In this document: piece by piece, positions 8,074-16,772 of the stretch
Numbering within the stretch: the first letter of the stretch is position 1
Layout: each line of letters opens with the position of its first letter
Source of the DNA: Microbacterium sp. MYb45
Lineage (GTDB): Bacteria; Actinomycetota; Actinomycetes; Actinomycetales; Microbacteriaceae
Reading direction: 5' to 3'
Assembly (NCBI RefSeq): GCF_002979655.1
Contig: NZ_PCPG01000012.1
Span: 37,125-101,124, forward strand
Length of the DNA: 64,000 nt
Notes under the pieces: generated by a model
Told to the model about the DNA's origin: nothing
The model's input: the letters and a program-made list of their open reading frames with translations, nothing else
The model's database searches: none
Program-made: the position numbers and the translations under genes

Positions 8074-8886
8074 CTGCCAGAACTCCACGATGCCTGCCGC
8101 GAGCTCCGCGGGCTGCTCGACCGGCACGAGGGTGCGCGCGCTTTCGATGACGAGGGTCCTGGCGTCGGGGATCCGGCTGGCTGCGGCATCCATCACCTCG
8201 GGCGTCCATTCGCCGCGGTCGTCGCCGGTGATGAGCAGGGTGGGCGCGGTGATCCGCGGCAGGCGGTGCGAGGCGTCGCCGCGGTTGATGATGAACGACG
8301 TGACGGTGGCGGCGATGCTCCGCCGCGGTGCGCGCCTCAGGGCGCGGTCGATCACGTCGGTCATCGACCGGTCCTTGGTGTGCGGCGGTATCAGCTGAGC
8401 GTCGTGGATCACGTGCCGGAGGTGGGCGATGGGTCCGAAGTGGGCCAGGATCTGGTTGGCGATGATGAGCTTGATCCGGAACACCGGGTCGATCGGCTCC
8501 ACCGGCGAGCTCACCGCGACCAGTGAGCGGACGGTGTCCGGGAAGAGCGCGGCCATGGTCATCCCCACGTGACCACCCCAGGCCGCACCCACCCAGTCGA
8601 CGCGTCCGTCTCCCCCGAGCTGCTCGATGATCTGCGCGCCGGCTTCCGCGCACTCCTCGATCGAACTCACCCGTGACAACGGGGTGCTCGCGCCGTAACC
8701 GGGGCCGTCGAGCACGACGAGCGTCCGGTGCGGGGCGAGTGCCTCGACGACCGAACCCCAGGAGTCGCCGTCGACGAACATGCCGTGCCAGAGAACCGCA
8801 TAGGGGCCACTGCCCATGACGGTCGCTGCGATGTCGCCGAGCGAGGTGCGGAACCGGGTCTGAACAGGGGCATCTGTGTGATTCAT
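8056..8886 (-). CDS. Alpha/beta-hydrolase-fold protein lacking catalytic Ser and His
   Basis: 276 residues with clear alpha/beta-hydrolase layout: VLWHGMFVDGDSWG oxyanion region, LVVLDGPGYGAS, the nucleophile elbow, an ITGDDRGEWTPE acid-loop region and a C-terminal PVEQPAEL helix. The elbow reads G-A-A-W-G (residues 100-104), so the nucleophile serine is replaced by Ala102. The usual catalytic histidine before the final helix is Thr252 (ESARTLVPVEQP instead of a GH.L pattern). The codons were checked on the minus strand. It is probably a non-enzymatic binding protein. ATG at 8886 was chosen over upstream in-frame starts because GGAG precedes it. It is divergent from the SARP-type regulator. 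Confidence 0.85.
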   Translation of the reverse strand: MNHTDAPVQTRFRTSLGDIAATVMGSGPYAVLWHGMFVDGDSWGSVVEALAPHRTLVVLDGPGYGASTPLSRVSSIEECAEAGAQIIEQLGGDGRVDWVGAAWGGHVGMTMAALFPDTVRSLVAVSSPVEPIDPVFRIKLIIANQILAHFGPIAHLRHVIHDAQLIPPHTKDRSMTDVIDRALRRAPRRSIAATVTSFIINRGDASHRLPRITAPTLLITGDDRGEWTPEVMDAAASRIPDARTLVIESARTLVPVEQPAELAAGIVEFWQSLDAR

Positions 8887-8961
8887 GTCTCCAGCCTCGG
8901 GCTCGAAGGATGCCTCGATCCTGGCTCTCGACCGAGTGCAACGTTCGTGCAATGATCGGCT

Positions 8962-11610
8962 GTGGCCACCGCGCGCGTTCAGCTTCTCGACCGGATCGAG
9001 GCGTCCGTCGACGGCGAGCGGGTGCCGGTCGGGGGTCCGCTTCCGCGCGCCGTCATCGCTCGGCTCGCTCTCGAACGCGGAGCGCCGGTCGCTCTGGAAG
9101 ACCTCATCGACGACCTGTGGGCCGAGCCGCCCGCGCAGGCGCGGACGACCGCCCGGGCGTACATGTCACGACTGCGTGCGACGCCTCTCGGCGCCTGGCT
9201 CGAGGGTGGGCGGGCTGGCTACCGTCTCGTCGACGATCCCGGGATGCAGGTCGACCTCTGGACGCTGGAGGATGCCGAGGCCGGGGTCATCCCGTCCGAC
9301 TCCGAAGAGGTGCGTTCGCTGCTGCTGCGGTGGCGGGACTCGCCGCTGCAGGGGATCGGCGATCCACCCTTCGCTGCCCTCGCGCGGGTGCGGGTCCGGA
9401 CCGCCGTCGATCGGGCTCGGCTGCTCGGCGTTCGTGCCGACCTGGATGCCGGCGACAACGCGCGGGCGCTGGTGACGCTGCAGGGTCTGCGCGCGGCTCA
9501 TCCCGATGATGACGACGTCTTGGCTCTGCTGCACACGGCGCGGGCGCGGGCCGACGCGGGGGATCGAGCGCTGGCGCGCCTGGGCGGTGGTGCGGTGTCG
9601 GAGTGTGACCGCAGCCCGGGCGCTCACTCGGTATCGAACCTCGCGGCGCACGCGGGGCGCATGTTCGGTGTGCCGGCGCCGATCGCCCCGATGGTGGGGC
9701 GTCGGGAGGAGCGTGCGGCGCTGACGGCAGCGCTCGATGTCGCGCGCCTGGTCACGCTCACGGGCGCGGCGGGCGTGGGCAAGACGAGGCTCGCGGTCGA
9801 TTGGCTGGGCAGTGACGCGGTCGCCGGCGAGGATTACATCTGGTTCGTGAACGTCGGAGACGAGGTCGATGGCACCGTCGCGCCGGTGATCGCGTCTGCC
9901 GTCGGTGCCCCGGATGCGGCGCCGGAAGCGATCGCGGAGCATCTGGCCGACCGGCGCGGCATCCTCGTCATCGACGGGGCGGAGGGGGCGAGTGTCGGCG
10001 TGGCAGCCGTCGCTGTGGCCGTACTCGCGCGGGCGCGCGGACTCGCCGTGCTGTCGACGTCGCGGCGGACACTCGGCGTTCCCGGCGAGAGTGTGTTGCG
10101 GGTCGATCCTCTGCCCGCGGCGGACGCGCACGAGCTGTTCGAGACGAGGCTCCCTCCGGCGGCGCGCGCGGCGGATGCCGTCACGATCGGCCGGCTCGTC
10201 GACATGCTGGGCCGGCTGCCGCTGGCGATCGAGCTGGCGGCCGCGCGGACCGCCGTGATGCCGCTCGCCGAGGTCGGCGATTCGATGCTGCGGGAGATCG
10301 ACCGGTCGGAGGAGGCCGGCGAACCGCGGTTGGCCGCGGCCCTGCGGTCGTCACTGGCGCTCCTGACGAGCGAGCAGCACGACACTCTGCGCTGCCTCGC
10401 CGGGTTCGCGGCGCCGTTCACCCGCGGTGCCGCCGCGGCCGTGTGCGGGGAGAGGCCGCGTGATCGCGACCTCGATCAGCTCGTGTCGTTCTCGCTCGTC
10501 TCAGCGGAGGAGGGAGAGGCGGAGCCGGTCTTCCGCGTGTCTCCGCTCATCCGGCGGGCCGCCGCGGGCGGTGAGACTCTGGATGAGCAGTGGCATCGGC
10601 GGCATCGCGCATGGTTCGCGTCGCAGGCTGCGGAGGCATCCGTCGCTCTGACGGCCGAGGGATCCGGGGTGGTGATCTCTCGGCTGCGGATCGAGTGGCC
10701 GGATGTCGTGGCCGCGTTCGACTCCGCGGTGCTCGCCGACGACGGGGAGACCGCGGCGACCATCGCCGGGGGTCTGCTCTGGTTCGGGGTGCGAGCGGGG
10801 CGGCAGCAGGAGCTGCTCGAGATGGTGCGCCGGGCGTCGGCGCTGTCGGCCACTCCGTCTCTCGAGGCGGCGCTGAGTCTCACGAGGGGGTTCCTCGCGT
10901 ATCAGCTGGGTCAGATGTTTGAGGCGGCGACATGGATCTCGGCAGCGCGGGCACCGGCGGAAGCTTCCGGAGATCGCGCGTTGCGGCGGCTCGCTGCGGC
11001 GTTCTCCGCCTACCTCCTCACGCTCAGTCCGGAGCCGGCGGGCGACCCGGTGGCCCAGGTGGCGGTCGCGCTCGCCGACGTCGATGAGATGCCGGATGCG
11101 GCGGCGGCGATGATCCTGCTCATCACCGGTCAGGTGCATCGGGCGTCGGGGCGATCGCGGGAGGCGATTGAGCTGCTGGGCCGTGCCGGGGCGCTCGCGT
11201 CGCGGTGCGGTCACGAGTGGGTGATGCTCATGGCGCCGGTGGTGGCGGCGAAGGTTCAGCTCGACCTGCGTCAGGGGCCGGCGGCGATGGCCATGCTATT
11301 GCCCGCGGTGCGGCGGAGCGCTGCCGGCGGTGATCCGGTGTCGCTCCTGATCGCCGTCTCGGTTGCTGCGGGTGCGGCGGCCGCGCTCGGTGCGGATGCG
11401 ACGGGGGCGCGGATCATCGGAGCCGTCGATGCGATCGGCAGGCGCTACGGATTCGACCCTCGGGCCAACGAGCCTGCCGACTTCGAGCTGTATCGCCGCC
11501 GGGTGCGCGAGGGACTCACGGCGGAGGAGTGGCGGCGGGCGTATGCCTCGGGGCTGCTCTGCGAGATGGACGAGTTGGTCGAGATGGCGGAGACGCTCGT
11601 CCGGGTGTGA
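8962..11610 (+). CDS. SARP/AfsR-like regulator with BTAD and NB-ARC domains
   Basis: 882 residues. An OmpR-type winged helix occupies about residues 1-95 (DLIDDLWAEPPAQARTTARA). A BTAD helical domain follows (about 95-215), then an NTPase domain from about 235 with Walker A TGAAGVGKTRL near residue 267, Walker B GILVIDGAE, and a GLPLAIELAAAR-type segment (here GRLPLAIELAAA). The C-terminal 400 residues are helical and TPR-like. Such proteins are ATP-dependent activators of linked genes. The GTG start directly follows the intergenic gap shared with the divergent hydrolase-like gene, which is the obvious candidate target or partner. No biosynthetic cluster is adjacent. Confidence 0.88.
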   Translation: MATARVQLLDRIEASVDGERVPVGGPLPRAVIARLALERGAPVALEDLIDDLWAEPPAQARTTARAYMSRLRATPLGAWLEGGRAGYRLVDDPGMQVDLWTLEDAEAGVIPSDSEEVRSLLLRWRDSPLQGIGDPPFAALARVRVRTAVDRARLLGVRADLDAGDNARALVTLQGLRAAHPDDDDVLALLHTARARADAGDRALARLGGGAVSECDRSPGAHSVSNLAAHAGRMFGVPAPIAPMVGRREERAALTAALDVARLVTLTGAAGVGKTRLAVDWLGSDAVAGEDYIWFVNVGDEVDGTVAPVIASAVGAPDAAPEAIAEHLADRRGILVIDGAEGASVGVAAVAVAVLARARGLAVLSTSRRTLGVPGESVLRVDPLPAADAHELFETRLPPAARAADAVTIGRLVDMLGRLPLAIELAAARTAVMPLAEVGDSMLREIDRSEEAGEPRLAAALRSSLALLTSEQHDTLRCLAGFAAPFTRGAAAAVCGERPRDRDLDQLVSFSLVSAEEGEAEPVFRVSPLIRRAAAGGETLDEQWHRRHRAWFASQAAEASVALTAEGSGVVISRLRIEWPDVVAAFDSAVLADDGETAATIAGGLLWFGVRAGRQQELLEMVRRASALSATPSLEAALSLTRGFLAYQLGQMFEAATWISAARAPAEASGDRALRRLAAAFSAYLLTLSPEPAGDPVAQVAVALADVDEMPDAAAAMILLITGQVHRASGRSREAIELLGRAGALASRCGHEWVMLMAPVVAAKVQLDLRQGPAAMAMLLPAVRRSAAGGDPVSLLIAVSVAAGAAAALGADATGARIIGAVDAIGRRYGFDPRANEPADFELYRRRVREGLTAEEWRRAYASGLLCEMDELVEMAETLVRV

Positions 11611-11625
11611 GGCAGTGAGCGGCTG

Positions 11626-12009
11626 TCAGTCGCGCGCGCGCTTCCATCCCGCCCAGTCGGGGCGGTCGACGATGCAGAACCGGTTGCCTTCGGGGTCTTC
11701 CATGATCACGTAGTCGGCGTCGGCCGGCCGGTTGTCCCAGTGCACCTCGCGGGCACCCAGCTCGGTGAGTCGGCGCACTTCGGCCGCCTGATCCTCGGCG
11801 TAGATGTCGAGGTGGATGCGCGGCGGCAGCACGCGTTCGGAGTGGTGCGCGTCGAGGGCGATGCAGGGAGCGTCGGCGTCGCGGGGTTTCAGCACGACCC
11901 AGTCGTCTTCCGCCGGGTCGCGTTCGACGTAGTCGAGGGCGGCCTTCCAGAAGCGGGCCTGTGCGGGGAGATCGTTCACGCGGATCACGATCGATGCGAG
12001 CTTCAGCAT
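11626..12009 (-). CDS. VOC (glyoxalase/bleomycin-resistance) superfamily protein
   Basis: 127 residues with two beta-alpha-beta-beta-beta repeats. The N-terminal ASIVIRVNDLPAQARFWKAAL and the C-terminal DYVIMEDPEGNRFCIVD are signature ends of the family. PPRIHLDIYAED supplies the histidine of the metal site and the DPEGN region the glutamate. The substrate is unknown; members include lyases, dioxygenases and drug-binding proteins. It runs convergent to the SARP gene with a short gap and stands alone. ATG at 12009 begins the first strand directly. Confidence 0.85.
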   Translation of the reverse strand: MLKLASIVIRVNDLPAQARFWKAALDYVERDPAEDDWVVLKPRDADAPCIALDAHHSERVLPPRIHLDIYAEDQAAEVRRLTELGAREVHWDNRPADADYVIMEDPEGNRFCIVDRPDWAGWKRARD

Positions 12010-12169
12010 GCGGTCGAGTGTAGGGGCGCCGAGTGCGGGCCTCAGTCCCCTTGTATCCGGGTCGATAGGGTGCGGAGTCCTCGGCGTCCCACCATGACCG
12101 CCTGTTGCCACCGCGCCGACGACATGGGATCCTGGCCGCGTCGATTGTCAGGCTGATGGGGGAGAGAGC

Positions 12170-12463
12170 ATGAGTGTCTCGGAGCAGAGGAGTGGGGTCA
12201 TCCGCACCCGACCGCACGTGGGGAGTCGTCTCGTGGTCCCTGCGGTCGCCGCCGTTCTCGCACTTCTTGCGGGCATCGCGACAGCGGCGGTACTGCCGGA
12301 TCTCACCATCCGCTACCTGAGTTTCGCGACGATGATCGCTGCGGTCCTCTCCGGTGTGGTCGCCGTGCGCCGCGGAACGGCGTGGGTGCGGGCCGTCAGC
12401 GCGATCGTCGCCGTCCTGACCCTCATGCTCGGGTCCACCTTCTTCGGCTTGACCTACTCGTAG
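12170..12463 (+). CDS. Small membrane protein, three helices
   Basis: 97 residues: a hydrophilic 20-residue head followed by three hydrophobic segments, around residues 23-42, 48-66 and 76-94. The ATG follows a GGGGGAGAG ribosome site. No family is recognised. A strong intrinsic terminator follows at 12534-12566, consistent with a monocistronic gene. Confidence 0.7.
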   Translation: MSVSEQRSGVIRTRPHVGSRLVVPAVAAVLALLAGIATAAVLPDLTIRYLSFATMIAAVLSGVVAVRRGTAWVRAVSAIVAVLTLMLGSTFFGLTYS

Positions 12464-12533
12464 ACATCGCTCCGCCGCGAGGCGGGCACGGCAGTCGTCG
12501 GGGCATGGCGAAAGAGCCTGCCTCGGAACGCGA

Positions 12534-12566
12534 AACGCCCCCGCCGTTCGGGTCGGCGGGGGCGTT
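12534..12566. terminator. Bidirectional intrinsic terminator
   Basis: A perfect 13-bp GC-rich stem, AACGCCCCCGCCG and its complement, surrounds a 7-base loop. It lies between the convergent ends of the small membrane protein gene and the SDR gene. A-rich and T-rich flanks on the two sides suit termination in both directions. Confidence 0.85.
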
Positions 12567-12583
12567 GGTTTCGCGGGTGCGGG

Positions 12584-13585
12584 TTACTGCACCGACCATC
12601 CGCCGTCGGAGGCGAGGATGGCGCCGTTGATGTTCACGGCGTCGTCCGACAGCAGGAACGTGATGGATGCCGCGAGGTGCTCGGCCGTAGCCACCGTCGG
12701 GATCGCCTGCTGGAACGGAGCGAGGCGGCCGGAGCCGTACTCGGACATGTTCGGGGGCATCGGGATGCCGGTGGCGACGCCGCCCGGGGCGACGGAGTTC
12801 ACACGGATGCCCTTCGGCCCGTACATGAAGGCCGCGGACTTGGTGACGCCGATGATGCCGTGCTTGCTGGCCGTGTAGGCGTTGCCGGAGGAGTTGCCGC
12901 GCAGGCCCGCCTCGCTCGAGACGTTGAGGATGGCGCCACGACCGGCCGCCTCCATGACGGGGATGACCGCGCGCATGAGCTTGAACGGAGCGGTGAGGTT
13001 GATCGCGATGACGCGGTCCCAGACGGCATCCGGGGTCTCGCCCGCGGGGGAGAAGTCATCGTTGATGCCGGCGACGTTCGCGAGGCCGTCGATGCGGTCG
13101 CCCGCGGCGGCGATGACGGCGTCGATGGCCTCCTGCTTGGTGAGGTCTCCGGCGACCGTGACGATGTCGGCATCCGGCAGCTCGGCCTTGAGGGCGTCGA
13201 GCTTCTCGGCGGCGATGTCGCTGGCGATCACGCGTCCACCTTCGCGGGCGATGCGCGAGGCGGTGGCCTTGCCGATGCCCGAGGCGGCGCCCGTGACGAT
13301 GACGGTCTTACCGGCGAAGCGGCCGGAGGTGACCTTCTCGTTCCAGCCCGCGGACTCGTCGTCTTCGGGGATCTCGCCGCCGTTGGCCGCGCGCACCAGG
13401 TCGTCGACGACCGACTGGGGGAGCTGGCCCTGGCTCATCGCGACGAGCTGCTGCAGGGGCAGGCCCAGCACGGGGGTGAGGAGTTCGGGGTCGGCGCCGG
13501 TCTGCTCGAAGAGTGCGCGGATGAGGGGCCCGCCGGTCGGGTCGTTCATCCAGTCGCCGATGGTGGAGTGTGCGGTGAGGGCCAT
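12584..13585 (-). CDS. SDR-family oxidoreductase with N-terminal extension
   Basis: 333 residues. The classical short-chain dehydrogenase domain starts near residue 88 with the cofactor motif TGAASGIG. It then shows NVAGIN (the NNAG equivalent) and the catalytic YTASK near 246, and ends DGGWSVQ. The acidic residue after strand 2 (ASDIAAEK) suggests NAD preference. The first 85 or so residues are an unusual helical extension rich in acidic residues, seen in some actinobacterial SDRs. An AAGGAGAAAG ribosome site supports the start. It is divergent from a TetR gene with a shared palindrome, so TetR repression is likely. Substrate unknown. Confidence 0.88.
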   Translation of the reverse strand: MALTAHSTIGDWMNDPTGGPLIRALFEQTGADPELLTPVLGLPLQQLVAMSQGQLPQSVVDDLVRAANGGEIPEDDESAGWNEKVTSGRFAGKTVIVTGAASGIGKATASRIAREGGRVIASDIAAEKLDALKAELPDADIVTVAGDLTKQEAIDAVIAAAGDRIDGLANVAGINDDFSPAGETPDAVWDRVIAINLTAPFKLMRAVIPVMEAAGRGAILNVSSEAGLRGNSSGNAYTASKHGIIGVTKSAAFMYGPKGIRVNSVAPGGVATGIPMPPNMSEYGSGRLAPFQQAIPTVATAEHLAASITFLLSDDAVNINGAILASDGGWSVQ

Positions 13586-13634
13586 GCTCTTTCTCCTTGT
13601 TCGAGTTTCGCAACGGTGCGTCTACTTATATTCC

Positions 13635-13654
13635 AGTGTACGCCTGAGTACGCT
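13635..13654. promoter_or_regulatory. Candidate TetR operator between SDR and tetR
   Basis: AGTGTACGCCTGAGTACGCT has arms AGTGTAC and GTACGCT, which pair with one mismatch, in the 75-bp gap between the divergent SDR and TetR genes. It ends 6 bp before the GTG of the TetR gene. Its position fits autorepression and control of the SDR; binding is inferred. Confidence 0.5.
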
Positions 13655-13660
13655 CGAAAG

Positions 13661-14230
13661 GTGCCCCGTCCTCGTAGCGAAAAAGCCCGTCAATCCGTGC
13701 TGGAGGCGATGCGGCGCGCGCTCGCCGCAGACGGGTACGAGGCCGTGACGATCGAGGGTCTCGCTGAGTCGGCGGAGGTGTCGAAGCAGACGATCTACCG
13801 GTGGTGGCCGTCGAAGGCCGCGATCCTCGGCGAGGCGCTGCTCGAAGGCTCAGTGCCAGGGGCGGATGTCGCGGTGCCGATGACGGCCGACCTCGGGGCG
13901 GATCTGCGGGCGTGGTTCTCGGCGATGTCCGACGGGTTGGCTCAACCCGAGGGCGTCGCGCTGGCTCGGGCGCTCATCGAGGTGACGGCAGCCGATCCCG
14001 AGCTGGGCTTGGTGTTGAACGAGCGGCTGGCCGCGCCGATCCGCGAGTGGGTCGCCGAGCGGGTGTCGCGCGGGCGTGCCGACGGGGATGTGCGAGCGGA
14101 TGTGGATGCTGCCGCGATCGCGGACCAGTTCATCGCGATGGCCTCGTACTTCGCGTTGATCGGCCAGCCGTTGAGTGCGGAGCGGGTGGAGGAGACGGTG
14201 GTGCGGTTGCTGCGGGGGATTGCGGAGTAG
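13661..14230 (+). CDS. TetR-family transcriptional regulator
   Basis: 189 residues. The N-terminal helix-turn-helix runs VTIEGLAESAEVSKQTIYRWWPSK (about residues 27-50), where IYRWW-SK is the TetR signature. A helical ligand domain with a C-terminal TetR_C-type segment follows. The GTG start at 13661 gives the compact MPRPRSEKARQ opening usual in this group; a much longer open frame upstream lies antisense to the SDR gene and is not credible. The divergent SDR is the likely target. Confidence 0.9.
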   Translation: MPRPRSEKARQSVLEAMRRALAADGYEAVTIEGLAESAEVSKQTIYRWWPSKAAILGEALLEGSVPGADVAVPMTADLGADLRAWFSAMSDGLAQPEGVALARALIEVTAADPELGLVLNERLAAPIREWVAERVSRGRADGDVRADVDAAAIADQFIAMASYFALIGQPLSAERVEETVVRLLRGIAE

Positions 14231-14241
14231 GCGAACGGTGA

Positions 14242-14271
14242 CCCGCCCCGCTACAGAGTGAGTGGCGGGAC
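14242..14271. terminator. Possible weak terminator after tetR
   Basis: CCCGCC and GGCGGG can pair across a 14-base spacer between the convergent ends of the TetR gene and a small membrane protein gene. There is no T-run, so the call is tentative. Confidence 0.35.
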
Positions 14272-14286
14272 GGATCGGTGAGGGGC

Positions 14287-14499
14287 TCAGGAATCTCCGG
14301 TGCGTCGGTCGCGCCAGATGATGCGCAGCACCAGAGTCAGCGCGCCGAGCATGAGCACGAGCCCTGCGAGCCAGAACACCCACACGACGTCCTGGAACAG
14401 GGGCGCGTTGGCGGCGACTGGCAGCGCCCCGCCGACGAGGATCATTGCCACGACGACCGCACGCTCACGCGCCGTGCCGCGGACGCGCTGAGTCGTCAT
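14287..14499 (-). CDS. Small two-helix membrane protein
   Basis: 70 residues. A basic head (RVRGTARERA) is followed by two hydrophobic segments, about residues 15-33 and 38-60, and a basic tail RIIWRDRRTGDS. It resembles many unannotated actinobacterial small membrane proteins; no function is recognisable. The ATG has only a weak ribosome site. Confidence 0.6.
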   Translation of the reverse strand: MTTQRVRGTARERAVVVAMILVGGALPVAANAPLFQDVVWVFWLAGLVLMLGALTLVLRIIWRDRRTGDS

Positions 14500-14815
14500 G
14501 AGACCGTCGCCTTCGCCACGTTTTCCCCTGTCGTGAAGGGTTCGAAAATCGTCATTGTTGCTCCTTCGTTGATCGACCCCGCCCTAACCGTTAAGACGTT
14601 ATCGCTGTCCCGAGCGCTGAGTGACACGAGGGCACGAGCCCCCAACGTGCCCTGGATCAGTCGCGGACGAGGAATATCGGGATGTCCTCATATGTATGCT
14701 TTGATGGCTCACATGAAGGTGAGTAGGCGACTTCGGATCCCGCGGATGCATTTCGGTCCAGTGCGCGGTCGGCGTCGGTGGGCCGTCCGGGTACGGAACT
14801 GCTGAGCCCGAAGCC
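14500..14815. other. Gene-free stretch
   Basis: This 316-bp stretch lies between divergent small membrane protein genes. I see no convincing coding frame, hairpin or repeat. Promoters for both flanking genes must lie here, but no clear -10/-35 pair stands out. Confidence 0.5.
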
Positions 14816-15082
14816 ATGCTCTACGTCGCGGTAGGAGTAGCTCTTCTCCTCTGGGGAGCCTTGGCTGGACGAGCGGGGCGGAGCGCAGGCACTGTTCTCG
14901 CGCTCATCCCCATTGCGGTGTGGTTCGGCTTCCTGGCGTGGTTCGGGTGGACAGGAGGCCTTGATACCCCAGCCGCAGATGCGCTTCCCGCGTACCTCGT
15001 GATCGGGCTACTCGCGTTCCTTATCGGCTCGAACCTCGCTAGCGGGGCTGGAGCTTCGCGAGGCGCTCGTAGGGAGCAGTGA
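14816..15082 (+). CDS. Small membrane protein
   Basis: 88 residues with three hydrophobic stretches (about 2-20, 25-45, 60-78) and a basic, Ala/Gly-rich tail. It is followed within about 30 bp by another small membrane protein gene on the same strand and then a third, so the three may be one operon. No family recognised. Confidence 0.65.
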   Translation: MLYVAVGVALLLWGALAGRAGRSAGTVLALIPIAVWFGFLAWFGWTGGLDTPAADALPAYLVIGLLAFLIGSNLASGAGASRGARREQ

Positions 15083-15109
15083 CCTGCTGATGGATTGGGG
15101 AAGACGATC

Positions 15110-15478
15110 GTGACGATGAGTATGGAAGGCGAGATTCTGACGTACGTGTTGACGGCTGCTCTGGCCGTGAGCGCGGGCCTCGTGCTCGGAGGGGCGCCAT
15201 CGACGACCTATCGGAGGACGGGCTTCATCCCGGGTCTTCTGATCATGGGAGTGGTCGTCGTGGTGGGGTTCACTCTCGGGGCGCGCGCACCGTGGATGGG
15301 CCCGATCTTCGCCATGGTTTCCTTGCTGACCAGCACGCTCGCGGCTGCGGCTGAGAAGAGGAACGAGTCGGCGTTCGCAAACGAGACCTTCTGGAACCGC
15401 GTGATCGCGGTGCTCAATGTGCGGCGCGTCGTGCCCCTTGACGAAGTCGGCCGCACTGTGCGGGATCCTGAACTGTGA
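15110..15478 (+). CDS. Small membrane protein, second of a trio
   Basis: About 122 residues with three hydrophobic helices (first near residue 12, second and third between 45 and 85) and a charged C-terminal tail of about 35 residues. The GTG at 15110 follows a GGGGAAG ribosome site at good spacing; TTG 15095 and ATG 15116 are alternatives. No function is recognisable. Confidence 0.6.
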   Translation: MTMSMEGEILTYVLTAALAVSAGLVLGGAPSTTYRRTGFIPGLLIMGVVVVVGFTLGARAPWMGPIFAMVSLLTSTLAAAAEKRNESAFANETFWNRVIAVLNVRRVVPLDEVGRTVRDPEL

Positions 15479-15524
15479 ACGAATCTGCCGTTGCGGATTC
15501 GGCCTTTCCTGAGGAGCGCGAAAT

Positions 15525-15683
15525 ATGACCGGGTCGATGTTCAGCTGGTGGGGTCTCCTCATCAGTGTGGTCGTTCTCGTCGTGATCCTGGCGATCGTGT
15601 TCTTCGTCGTGCGGGGGATCGTTCGGTTCTTCCTGCGGCGCAGGCCGGAGCGGCCGGGGCCGCCCAGTTCCTCTCCGGAATGA
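15525..15683 (+). CDS. 52-residue single-pass membrane protein
   Basis: ATG at 15525 follows a GAGGAG ribosome site. The product is a short head (MTGSMFSWWG), about 25 hydrophobic residues dominated by Val, Ile and Leu, then an Arg-rich stretch and a Pro-rich tail ending SSPE. It lies 46 bp after the previous small membrane protein gene. The architecture suggests a small anchored peptide; function unknown. Confidence 0.55.
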   Translation: MTGSMFSWWGLLISVVVLVVILAIVFFVVRGIVRFFLRRRPERPGPPSSSPE

Positions 15684-15769
15684 GCAGGCGGCGGGTCGGG
15701 GGAGACGGTGGTTGAGCATCCCGTTCGTCGAGCGAGCAGCGCGAGACGAACCCTCGCGCTCGATGCGGC

Positions 15770-16708
15770 TCAGGCGATTCGGTGAAGGAGAACCAAGACT
15801 CCTGCGGCGGTGTAGATCGAATCGTCGTCGACCTTCTTGCCGCTGATGAGTGCGAGAAGCATCCTCTCGATGGCCCGCAGGATGGCGTCGATCTCGGCGG
15901 CGCGGTGGGGGTCTTCCACGGCGCGGTCGTCCCACCGTCCCCGGAATCGTCGGAGGAGTTCGAGGATGAGGCCCTCGAAACTCGCGGTGTCGCCGCTGAC
16001 GCCGAACTCGAGAGCGTCAGGCCACCACGGTTCGCCGATCATGTCGTGCAGTTCGCTGATGGCTGCGTCGAGCTCGTCGGGGCCGGATAGTCCGCGGCAC
16101 GCGTTCAGGAAGTTGTTGCGGTCGAACTGGTCCCAGCGCGGTGAAGGCGTCAACTGTGACGCGCTGGTCCGTGGGGGTGCGGTCTCGCGGCCCCATCCGC
16201 TTTCACTCATGCGGGTCAGGTTCGATTGGATGAGGGAGAGGCGTGCGCGGACGTCGCCGCCCTGACTGTCGATGGTGGAACTCAGACTCTCAAGGCGCGA
16301 CTTCGTCTCGGTCGTCGTCCCGTCGATATGGGTCGCCTTGTCGCGCGTATCCGTAATCTTCTCGTCGACCTTCTGAACCAGCTTCTTCAGCGTGACTCCG
16401 AAGGCGCTGAACTCCGAGAGGTCGGGCCAGAGGAGCAGCAACACGAAGATGACGGCTGCGAGTACTCCGGCGCTCGTGAGGTCTGGTCCCGAACAGGTGC
16501 GGGTGAGTCCTTCCTTCTCCGATTCGACGACCTCGCAGACCTGGAACCATCCCGCGAGAGAGAAGTACACGGCGGCCCCGACGATGACCAGGACGAGGAT
16601 GTACCGGATGAGTCGTCCGCCGGGACTCGTCAGCCCGTCGTGGAGCTTCTCGAGCGTCGTCCGTTCGCCTTGGGGTGCCACTGCGGGCGGAGCATCGTTG
16701 GGGGTCAT
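15770..16708 (-). CDS. Membrane-anchored protein with coiled-coil segment
   Basis: 312 residues from ATG 16708 (an in-frame ATG 9 bp upstream is the alternative). Two transmembrane helices lie near residues 35-53 and 80-97, with two cysteines in the loop between them. A hydrophilic stretch with heptad-like features (about 110-170) follows, then a soluble helical domain to the C-terminus. No catalytic motif is visible. The layout recalls sensor- or scaffold-type membrane proteins, but no family is recognised. Confidence 0.7.
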   Translation of the reverse strand: MTPNDAPPAVAPQGERTTLEKLHDGLTSPGGRLIRYILVLVIVGAAVYFSLAGWFQVCEVVESEKEGLTRTCSGPDLTSAGVLAAVIFVLLLLWPDLSEFSAFGVTLKKLVQKVDEKITDTRDKATHIDGTTTETKSRLESLSSTIDSQGGDVRARLSLIQSNLTRMSESGWGRETAPPRTSASQLTPSPRWDQFDRNNFLNACRGLSGPDELDAAISELHDMIGEPWWPDALEFGVSGDTASFEGLILELLRRFRGRWDDRAVEDPHRAAEIDAILRAIERMLLALISGKKVDDDSIYTAAGVLVLLHRIA

Positions 16709-16772
16709 GGCCCTCATGGTGGCAGAGCGCGGGGTGCCCGGGTAGACCTTTTCCGGGCACGTTCACTCCCCG

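Noticed and set aside
12382..12630. An 82-codon plus-strand frame across the terminator
   Set aside because: It crosses a perfect intrinsic terminator and has Arg-rich nonsense composition.
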